Shown here piece after piece: positions 1 to 6,033 of a stretch of DNA of 8,932 nt (positions within the stretch are counted from its first letter, which is position 1; every line of letters begins with the position of its first letter). The notes beneath the pieces are model-generated. The model saw only the letters and a program-made list of their open reading frames with translations. It searched no databases and was not told the DNA's origin. The position numbers and the translations under genes were made by a program. The stretch is from Terriglobales bacterium (GTDB lineage Bacteria; Acidobacteriota; Terriglobia; Terriglobales; Acidobacteriaceae). The stretch spans positions 1 to 8,932 of the forward strand of contig JAATFE010000355.1 in assembly GCA_015655365.1 (NCBI GenBank), written 5' to 3'.

Positions 1-579
1 GCCAAATTCCACTCCACCTCGGCGGACTTCGAATTCGACTCCGTGATTTCCGCACCGATATCCCAAACAACAGTCCAGAAGGGTACGGTTTATTACGAGC
101 GCAAGGGCAAGGCTTTTCAGACGGCCGCGCACATTAGCGAGACCGACGGTAACAGGAAGAACCCCGTGGTCTACTCTTACTCCAACGGTGTCTTCCAGCT
201 TTATCAAAAGGCGACGAACCAGGTCACCACATTCAGCAAGGCCAGCCAGTACGAGAGCTATGTAATGATGGGCTTCGGCGCCAGCGGCAAGGACCTGGAA
301 GAGAAGTGGGATATTACGTATCTCGGCCCGGAAACGCTGGACGGCGTGAAGACCGAAAAGCTGGAGCTGGTCGCGAAAGACCCCGCCGTGCGCAAGAACA
401 TCGCCAAACTTACCGTCTGGGTCGATCCACTCCGGGCCGTGAGCCTGAAACAGCTCGTCACGATCAGCCCCACCGAATACAAGGTCTGCGTGTACTTCAA
501 TATCAAGACCAATAAGCCATTGCCCCACAATGCCTTTTCTCTGGGAACCGACAAACATACCCGACAGGTGAACGAATAG
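1..579 (+). CDS. LolA-like outer-membrane lipoprotein-sorting protein (5' truncated by window edge)
   Basis: The reading frame is open from base 1 and ends at TAG 577-579, so 192 residues are visible. A GTG at 43 is in frame, but family-like sequence (AKFHSTSADFEFDS) continues upstream of it, so the true start and the expected signal peptide lie outside the window. The visible part has the LolA/LolB-like pattern: an N-terminal segment ending in QKGTVYYERKGKAF, then short strands such as DITYLGPETLDGVKTEKLEL, a VWVDP turn near residue 140, and a C-terminal strand-rich part with NIKTNKPLP. This fits a periplasmic half-barrel that binds acyl chains. LolA ferries lipoproteins from the inner to the outer membrane, but acidobacterial paralogues of this type are of uncertain cargo, so the call is at fold level. 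It is convergent with the next gene. Confidence 0.62.
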   Translation, partial: AKFHSTSADFEFDSVISAPISQTTVQKGTVYYERKGKAFQTAAHISETDGNRKNPVVYSYSNGVFQLYQKATNQVTTFSKASQYESYVMMGFGASGKDLEEKWDITYLGPETLDGVKTEKLELVAKDPAVRKNIAKLTVWVDPLRAVSLKQLVTISPTEYKVCVYFNIKTNKPLPHNAFSLGTDKHTRQVNE

Positions 580-595
580 CTCCCTCTCTTGGCGA

Positions 596-776
596 TTAAC
601 AGGCTGCGGAAAAACCCAGGATTCCGAGTGACCCAGGCTAAAACGCCCATCCGGGCCTAAAGGCCACATTGATGTTGCGGCACTTACGGCACGCGACCCA
701 GAGGGTACCCCGGTCGTGCCCTGTTACAGGACGTAAGCATTTCTGGAACAAGCAGAGTTTTTCCGCAGCCTGTTTA
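596..776. mobile_element. MITE-like element with 18-bp terminal inverted repeats
   Basis: The 18-mer AACAGGCTGCGGAAAAAC at 598-615 is repeated exactly in inverted orientation at 757-774. If the outermost base pair is assigned to the target site, the element is 599-773 (175 bp) with 17-bp inverted ends. It is then flanked on both sides by TTA (596-598 and 774-776), as a 3-bp target duplication would give. It encodes no plausible protein. Small size, matching ends and a short direct repeat suggest a non-autonomous MITE mobilised in trans. A TNA-type target is known for some IS5-family groups, but I cannot assign a family. A chromosomal repeat of the REP type, or a structured spacer between convergent genes, are alternatives. 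The 3-bp repeat alone is weak evidence. Confidence 0.5.
683..737. repeat. Nested inverted repeats inside the MITE-like element
   Basis: CTTACG at 683-688 pairs with CGTAAG at 732-737. Inside this, GGCACG plus ACC (688-698, with a 2-base bulge) pairs with GGTCGTGCC at 712-720, and the loop contains the palindrome GGGTACCC at 703-710. The 11-bp palindrome CCTGTTACAGG lies at 720-730. The centre of the element could therefore fold as a branched stem in DNA or RNA. Function is unknown; it may simply reflect the structure of a palindromic repeat family. Confidence 0.4.
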
Positions 777-782
777 GTCCCG

Positions 783-822
783 GAGCAACGTTTCTCCCTC
801 TACACCATCGGGAGAAATGCTC
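783..822 (-). terminator. Candidate hairpin terminator of the GT-C glycosyltransferase gene
   Basis: TTTCTCCC at 791-798 pairs perfectly with GGGAGAAA at 810-817. The stem continues with GAGCA 783-787 and TGCTC 818-822 after a 3-base bulge, giving 13 pairs around an 11-base loop. The right arm reaches into the TAG stop (824-822) of the minus-strand gene, where a terminator would sit. No T-tract follows on either strand, so it would be a U-less or Rho-assisted terminator, or an mRNA 3' end stabiliser. Confidence 0.4.
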
Positions 823-2270
823 TAAACCGTCCATCGCATCTTTCCAAATTTCCCCGCAATCTTGCCCCAAACCGCCGCGACCGCGATTCCTCCGCAGGCA
901 AACAGCATGGGGAAGCACTCCAGCGTGTAACGGGCTTCCGGCGCCTCCACGGTCGTCAGGAGGGCGCTGCGCAGCACCAAGTAGGCAAGCATCCACGGCC
1001 AGTAACGCGGACGCAGGCACAACCCTGCGAATCCCAACAGCACATAGAGTGCGTTCAACCCCGCATAGACCCAACTGAAGCGGGTCTCCCTGCGGTGGTG
1101 AGAGTAAACCCACCAGTCCAGGTCGATGGGCAAGTTCTCCACCCGCGGACGCAGCCACATATCCGCCAGCCGCCCCAGTGGCAGCCAGACATAGTAGCGC
1201 AGCGGATGGGCGGCTATCCGCTGCTCGGCCAGCCGGGCAAAACGCGCATCCACATCGGGGGAAAGGTTCTGGCCCTTGGCGTTGTAGTCGGCTGCCAGCG
1301 CGGCAGTCTCGGCATACTGCGCGGGCGAGTCGAAGGCGCGGCTGGGCAGCTTGCTCATCTCCAGCGGGCCGTCCGGCACATTCCAATACACGTCGTAGGT
1401 GGAAACGAAATCGAGGCACCAGGATTTGACCCAGCGCTCCCAGCCGGGGTGGGTATCCTCGCCGGGGTCCGTGGCCAGACGCGGGGCCAGCGGTTCGAAG
1501 ACATGGAAGACCTGCCAGTTGCGGCCTGCCCAGGCAACAAAGGGCGCGAGGGCCAGCAGCACGCAGACCACGGCCATGCGCACCAGCCGAGCAGTCGAAA
1601 TCTTCGTGCTATGCTGCCGCAGGGCAACCAGAAGCGCGGGCGCCAAAGCCACACCAACCAGCGCGCCATCCGGCCGCAACAGGGCCGCAAAGCTGACCGC
1701 AAAGGTAAAGCAGAGCGCACTGGGCCATCCCGGCCGGGCATGAAAGCGGCCCAACGACCACAGCGCCAGCACCAGCACAAAGAGCGTGGGGCCCTCGGTC
1801 AGCGGCTTGGCGGCGTAGATGGCTGTGAAGGGACACAGCGCCCCCAGCCACAACGTGGCCAGCGCCGCGCCGCGCTTCTGCGCAGGCGCAACGATCCGCC
1901 GCACAAAGCTGGCCAGCAGCAGGCATCCGGCAAGTTCGAGAGGAATCTGCACCCAGGCGGCAGCGGCGTAGTTTTCCATTCCGAAAACGCGGAAGCAGAG
2001 CGCCAGAAACAGCGGATAGCCGGGCAGGCGGATCAGCGTGGGGTAGGTCTCGCCGTTGGCCACCGTGAGAGCATAGCTGCCGTGCAGCAGCAGGTTTTTT
2101 GCCAGGCCGCCATAGATAAGCGAATCGCCGTCGACCTCAAAAAACTTCTTCAGCATCCATAGGCGCAAACTCAAGCCGGCAGCCAGGGCCAGCATTGCCG
2201 GCAGCGCCAAACGCATCCGCGCGAGCAGCCGGCAATTGGTCGTCGATTGACTCTCGGAGGCAGGTTCCAT
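822..2270 (-). CDS. GT-C membrane glycosyltransferase (GT39/PMT/ArnT-like)
   Basis: This predicted inner-membrane enzyme of 482 residues probably moves a sugar from a polyprenyl-phosphate donor to a lipid, glycan or protein on the periplasmic side. After a first membrane helix (about residues 21-39) the first outer loop has FFEVDGD (D47 and D49), where GT-C enzymes place their acidic catalytic residue. RLPGYP at 81-86 and KPLTE at 155-159 are typical of ArnT/PMT-like proteins. About ten hydrophobic helices follow, with a large soluble loop around 255-360 and a late EARYTLECFPML segment. The start is uncertain. ATG 2270 is preferred because the 42 residues that GTG 2396 would add are polar and unlike the family. 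However, that GTG has a TAGG seven bases upstream, while the ATG has no clear Shine-Dalgarno sequence. It is divergent from the trifunctional gene. Donor and acceptor cannot be told from sequence. Confidence 0.8.
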   Translation of the reverse strand: MEPASESQSTTNCRLLARMRLALPAMLALAAGLSLRLWMLKKFFEVDGDSLIYGGLAKNLLLHGSYALTVANGETYPTLIRLPGYPLFLALCFRVFGMENYAAAAWVQIPLELAGCLLLASFVRRIVAPAQKRGAALATLWLGALCPFTAIYAAKPLTEGPTLFVLVLALWSLGRFHARPGWPSALCFTFAVSFAALLRPDGALVGVALAPALLVALRQHSTKISTARLVRMAVVCVLLALAPFVAWAGRNWQVFHVFEPLAPRLATDPGEDTHPGWERWVKSWCLDFVSTYDVYWNVPDGPLEMSKLPSRAFDSPAQYAETAALAADYNAKGQNLSPDVDARFARLAEQRIAAHPLRYYVWLPLGRLADMWLRPRVENLPIDLDWWVYSHHRRETRFSWVYAGLNALYVLLGFAGLCLRPRYWPWMLAYLVLRSALLTTVEAPEARYTLECFPMLFACGGIAVAAVWGKIAGKFGKMRWTV

Positions 2271-2448
2271 ACGATTCGTAATGTATAGCGTAGACCGTTT
2301 CTGCGGTTTTCGCGGCTGAACGCCATTATCCGAATTGGTGCAGGGCGGCGTACAACTGTCGAGTGGGTTTTTCGTTTTGAAGAATCCGTCCTCCACAAAC
2401 TAACCTATACAACGTGAATTCGGGAAATGTTCCGCAAAGAGACCGGTC
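2271..2448. promoter_or_regulatory. Divergent intergenic region, probable promoters for both neighbours
   Basis: These 178 bp separate two divergent starts and should hold both promoters. On the minus strand, TTGTAC (2355-2350) and GATAAT (2330-2325) resemble -35 and -10 boxes, but their 19-base spacing is longer than ideal. If real, transcription would begin downstream of the alternative GTG 2396 and favour ATG 2270. On the plus strand TATACA (2406-2411) resembles a -10 box without a well-spaced -35. A weak AAGAGA (2437-2442) lies six bases before ATG 2449. No clear operator palindrome or riboswitch was found. Confidence 0.3.
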
Positions 2449-5400
2449 ATGCCAGATAGACAGATATTTTTCGATCCGCAACGGAAGCGCTGGAGGCGGC
2501 TGCGCCGCATCCTGGATATTACAGCCGTAGTCTCCACCCTGGTTCTGGCCGGCTTCATCTTCAATGTGCTGCGCAATCAGCATTTGCCCGAGCTGTTGCT
2601 GCCCACGCCCAAGCACAATTACAGGGCCTTGCCCGACCGTACCCTGCTCGGGGCCAGGCTGGCCCGCCCTCTGCGGCGCAAGACCAATCGCAAGCCCTCC
2701 GAGATCCCCTTCAACACCGGTGAGGGTTTGCGCGCCGCCTATTACGTGCAAGACGACGCGGCCAGCTATTCCTCGCTGAAAGAACATATCCATCAGATCG
2801 ACATGCTCTTCCCCGAGTGGCTGCACGCCAACGCCCCTTCGGGAAACCTGATGGCCACCACCAGCGATTACCACGAGTACGCGGTGGTGAATGGCGCCAC
2901 GGTACACGATCCCGACGAGGACAACCGGGTCAAGCGGGTGATCCAGGCGGCCAAGGAAGACACGGAAATCTTCCCCCACCTGACCAGCTTCAACCCGCAC
3001 ACCCAGAGCTTCGACGCCAGCATCGGCGACGTGCTCACGGACGTGAACAAGCGCACCAACCTGCGCCACCAGATCCTCCGCTTTTTCGGCGCCTATCCCG
3101 TCTATCGCGGCCTTTCGCTGGACTTTGAGAACCTGCCCGACAACGCCGACCAAGCTTACCTGAGCTTTATCCAGGAGCTTTACGGCGACATGCACGCGCA
3201 CAACCTGCGCCTCTATGTGAACACCTCGGTTGGCACCGACGACGCAGACCTGCGCACGATTGCCGCCAACTCCGACGGCCTGCTGGTCATGAATTACGAC
3301 GAGCACGAAGTGGAGAGCCAGCCCGGCCCCATCGCCAGCCAGGAGTGGTTTGTCGCCAACCTCGTCCGGTTCATGAAAGTCGTGCCCAAGGAGAAGATCA
3401 TCTGCGCCCTGGGCAACTACGGCTACGACTGGACGCTCTCCATTCCCAAGGCCCCGAAAAAGAAGTCCGGCCGCAAGCCAGGCACTCCCACCGTCCTCAA
3501 TACCGAAGTTCTTCCGGTTTCCGACGCGTGGCAGCGCGCCTCCGACGCCGATGCCGATCTCGATCTCGATTACAACTCCCTCAATCCGCACTACGAGTAC
3601 ATCGACGAAGATCAGCATCAGCGCCACGTGGTCTGGTTTCTGGATGGCGTCACGCTGCTCAACGAACTGCGCGCCGCCCGCGGCCTTGGCCTGCAAACCT
3701 TTGCTTTGTGGCGTCTGGGTTCCGAAGACAGCTCGTTGTGGGCGGTGTGGGACAAGCCCGGCTCCGCGGAGTCGCTGCAAGCGCTGGGCTCGGTGCAGCC
3801 CGGCCACGATGTAGACACCGAGGGCGAAGGAGATATTCTGCGCATCACCGGCCTGCCCAAGCCCGGCAAGCGCACGGTCACCGTGGACACCGACGAGGCC
3901 GATCCCCGCAAAAAGCTCATCGTCGACGAGCACATGGACGTCTACCCGCGCACCTATACCATTCAGCAGTACGGTTACCATCCCAACCAGGTAGCGCTTT
4001 CCTTCGACGACGGACCCGACCCCAAATGGACGCCGAGGATCCTCGACGTTCTCAGAGGTAGGGGCGTCAAAGGCACCTTTATGATGATCGGGGCCGAGGC
4101 TGCCAGGAATGTGGGCCTCATGCAGCGCGTGGTGCGCGAAGGCCATGAGATCGGCAACCACACCTACACCCACCCCAACATCAGCGAAGTTTCCAACCGC
4201 CAACTGGATCTGGAACTGAACCTGACCGAGCGCCTGTTCGCCAGCAAGCTGGGCGTGCAGCCGCTCTACTTCCGTCCTCCGTACGACATCGACGAAGAAC
4301 CGGACACGGACGACCAGGCCGCGCCCGTGGAGATTGTTCAGCGGGCCGGATTCACCATTATCGGCAACAAGATCGACACTAACGACTGGGACGAGAACCC
4401 GCGCAAGACGCCCGCCGAGATTGCGCAATCGGTCCTCGACCAGTTGGAGACCATGAAGACGAAGCCGCAGTTCCGCGGCTCCATCATCCTGCTCCACGAC
4501 GGCGGCGGCGACCGCTCCGCCACCCTGGCCGCCCTGCCCTACCTCATCGACTCCCTGCGCGCCCACGGCTACACCATCGTCCCGGTCTCAGCCCTCATGG
4601 GCAAAACCACCGCCGAAGTCATGCCCCGGCTCAACTTCTGGCAGCGCCTGCGCGCCCTGCCCGATTCCATCGCTTTCTCCGGCGTGGCTCTCGTCGCCAA
4701 GTTCATTGTCATGGTCTTTTTTGTCGGCGATATTCTGATGAGCGCGCGTTTGCTGCTGATTGGCTGCCTGGCCATCATCGACCGCCTGCGCAAGCCCTAT
4801 CGACAGGCCTCGCCTGGCTACAATCCCCGCGTCGCGGTCCTGGTGCCCGCCTACAACGAAGAGACGGTCATCGTCCGTACCATCCGATCGGTGCTCAACT
4901 CCGACTACAAGAACCTCCACGTCATCGTCATTGACGACGGCTCGACGGACAACACCGTCGAGGTAGCCCGCCAGGCCTACGCCGCGGAGATTGCCGCCGG
5001 TCAGGTTCAGGTCCTCACCAAGCCCAACGGCGGCAAGGCCGCGGCCCTCAACTATGCGCTGGAAAGGCTCAAAGAAGAGATCTACGTGGGCATTGACGCC
5101 GATACCGTCATTGCCACCGACGCCATCAGCAAGCTCATTCCGCACTTCGAGGATCCCCGCATCGGCGCCATGGCCGGCAACGCCAAGGTAGGCAACCGCG
5201 TGAACCTGTGGACCCGCTGGCAGGCTCTCGAATACATCACCAGCCAGAACTTCGAGCGCCGCGCCCTGGCCCTCTTCCACGTCGTTACCGTGGTCCCCGG
5301 AGCCATCGGCGCATGGCGCACCGCCCCGGTGAAGGCCGCCGGCGGCTACCCCATCAACACCGTGGCCGAAGACGCCGACCTCACCATGAACCTGCTCGAA

Positions 5401-5979
5401 CAGGGCCTCCGCGTCGACTACGAAGACCGCTCCCTGGCCTTTACCGAAGCTCCCATCGACGCCAAAGGCCTCATGCGGCAGCGTTTCCGCTGGTCGTTCG
5501 GCACCCTGCAGGCCATCTGGAAGCATCGCGCCGCCTTCGTCCGCAACAAGGCGATGGGTCTGTTCGCGCTACCCAACATCCTCATCTTCCAGATGGCGAT
5601 GCCGCTGGTTTCGCCCTTCATCGACCTGATGTTCTTAGCCGGTGTAGTCAACTTCTTCGTCAACCGCTACTTCCATCCCGAAGCCGCTTCCGCCGCCAGT
5701 TTCCAAAAGCTGCTGGCCTACTTCCTCGCCTTCCTGCTGATCGACTTCATCACCTCGTCGGTGGCCTTCAGCCTGGAGCGCCGTCATCCCGCCAACAAGG
5801 GCGACGGCTGGCTGCTCTTCCACATCTGGCTCCAGCGCTTCGCCTATCGCCAGTTGTTTTCCATCGTGCTGTTCAAGACCCTGAAGCGCGCCATCGACGG
5901 CAAGCCTTTCAACTGGGACAAGATTCAGCGCACCGCCAAGATGAGCAAATCCACCGACGCGCTGACCGATACGCCATAA
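2449..5979 (+). CDS. Trifunctional GH18 hydrolase - NodB/CE4 deacetylase - GT2 polysaccharide synthase
   Basis: The 1176-residue protein begins with a basic stretch (RKRWRRLRR) and a membrane helix at about 21-41. A GH18-like domain follows (about 90-424), with putative catalytic E227 and D225 in SLDFEN, the MNYD strand motif (281-284) and W421. Next is a NodB deacetylase (about 512-710) with all five motifs: SFDDGPD 518-524 (base D520, metal ligand D521), H571 and H575, RPPY 609-612, D646-W647, and LLHD 681-684. A hydrophobic stretch at 741-777 leads to a processive GT2 domain (about 794-1040) with D829-D830, D883-A-D885, E974-D975 and QRFRW 1011-1015. Membrane segments lie near 1042-1070, 1087-1108 and 1125-1144. 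Inferred topology puts GH18 and NodB in the periplasm and GT2 in the cytoplasm. Inferred role: synthesis, partial de-N-acetylation and trimming of an N-acetylhexosamine polymer. The domain set matches CDD 'GH18_trifunctional'. Polymer linkage and exporter are unknown. Confidence 0.9.
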   Translation: MPDRQIFFDPQRKRWRRLRRILDITAVVSTLVLAGFIFNVLRNQHLPELLLPTPKHNYRALPDRTLLGARLARPLRRKTNRKPSEIPFNTGEGLRAAYYVQDDAASYSSLKEHIHQIDMLFPEWLHANAPSGNLMATTSDYHEYAVVNGATVHDPDEDNRVKRVIQAAKEDTEIFPHLTSFNPHTQSFDASIGDVLTDVNKRTNLRHQILRFFGAYPVYRGLSLDFENLPDNADQAYLSFIQELYGDMHAHNLRLYVNTSVGTDDADLRTIAANSDGLLVMNYDEHEVESQPGPIASQEWFVANLVRFMKVVPKEKIICALGNYGYDWTLSIPKAPKKKSGRKPGTPTVLNTEVLPVSDAWQRASDADADLDLDYNSLNPHYEYIDEDQHQRHVVWFLDGVTLLNELRAARGLGLQTFALWRLGSEDSSLWAVWDKPGSAESLQALGSVQPGHDVDTEGEGDILRITGLPKPGKRTVTVDTDEADPRKKLIVDEHMDVYPRTYTIQQYGYHPNQVALSFDDGPDPKWTPRILDVLRGRGVKGTFMMIGAEAARNVGLMQRVVREGHEIGNHTYTHPNISEVSNRQLDLELNLTERLFASKLGVQPLYFRPPYDIDEEPDTDDQAAPVEIVQRAGFTIIGNKIDTNDWDENPRKTPAEIAQSVLDQLETMKTKPQFRGSIILLHDGGGDRSATLAALPYLIDSLRAHGYTIVPVSALMGKTTAEVMPRLNFWQRLRALPDSIAFSGVALVAKFIVMVFFVGDILMSARLLLIGCLAIIDRLRKPYRQASPGYNPRVAVLVPAYNEETVIVRTIRSVLNSDYKNLHVIVIDDGSTDNTVEVARQAYAAEIAAGQVQVLTKPNGGKAAALNYALERLKEEIYVGIDADTVIATDAISKLIPHFEDPRIGAMAGNAKVGNRVNLWTRWQALEYITSQNFERRALALFHVVTVVPGAIGAWRTAPVKAAGGYPINTVAEDADLTMNLLEQGLRVDYEDRSLAFTEAPIDAKGLMRQRFRWSFGTLQAIWKHRAAFVRNKAMGLFALPNILIFQMAMPLVSPFIDLMFLAGVVNFFVNRYFHPEAASAASFQKLLAYFLAFLLIDFITSSVAFSLERRHPANKGDGWLLFHIWLQRFAYRQLFSIVLFKTLKRAIDGKPFNWDKIQRTAKMSKSTDALTDTP

Positions 5980-6033
5980 CCACCTGCGGTGGGGCCGACT
6001 TCCCCGAACAAGGTCGGCCCCTACCTCAGGTGG
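5980..6033. terminator. Long hairpin filling the convergent intergenic gap (bidirectional terminator candidate)
   Basis: CCACCTG 5980-5986 pairs with CAGGTGG 6027-6033, GGT 5988-5990 with ACC 6023-6025, and GGGGCCGAC 5991-5999 with GTCGGCCCC 6013-6021. That gives 19 pairs, with one mismatch (5987/6026) and one bulge (6022), around a 13-base loop. It begins at the base after the TAA of the plus-strand gene and ends at the base before the stop of the minus-strand gene. Being symmetrical, it could terminate both transcripts. Neither side has a clear T-run, so termination may depend on stem strength or Rho. Confidence 0.65.

Noticed and set aside
43..579. Complete 178-residue gene starting at GTG 43
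   Set aside because: The frame is open to base 1 with family-like sequence, and the shorter form would lack a signal peptide; it is a truncated gene.
669..2162. 497-codon plus-strand open frame over the GT-C gene and part of the repeat element
   Set aside because: Its translation is Arg/Gln/His-rich with no recognisable fold, and it is antisense to a convincing membrane protein.
2271..2396. GTG 2396 as start of the GT-C enzyme
   Set aside because: The added 42 residues are polar and not family-like, and would cover most of the divergent promoter region. It is kept as an alternative because a weak TAGG lies upstream.
2377..2411. Sigma-70 promoter TTGAAG ... TATACA for the trifunctional gene
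   Set aside because: The spacer would be 23 bases, too long; no better -35 is seen.
2326..4566. 746-codon open frame antisense to the trifunctional gene
   Set aside because: Translation is Gly/Val-rich without domains or membrane pattern. The opposite strand encodes intact GH18 and NodB motifs. Long antisense frames are common in GC-rich genes.
4588..5526. 312-codon antisense open frame over the GT2 domain
   Set aside because: It lies opposite perfect GT2 motifs and its own translation has no family features.
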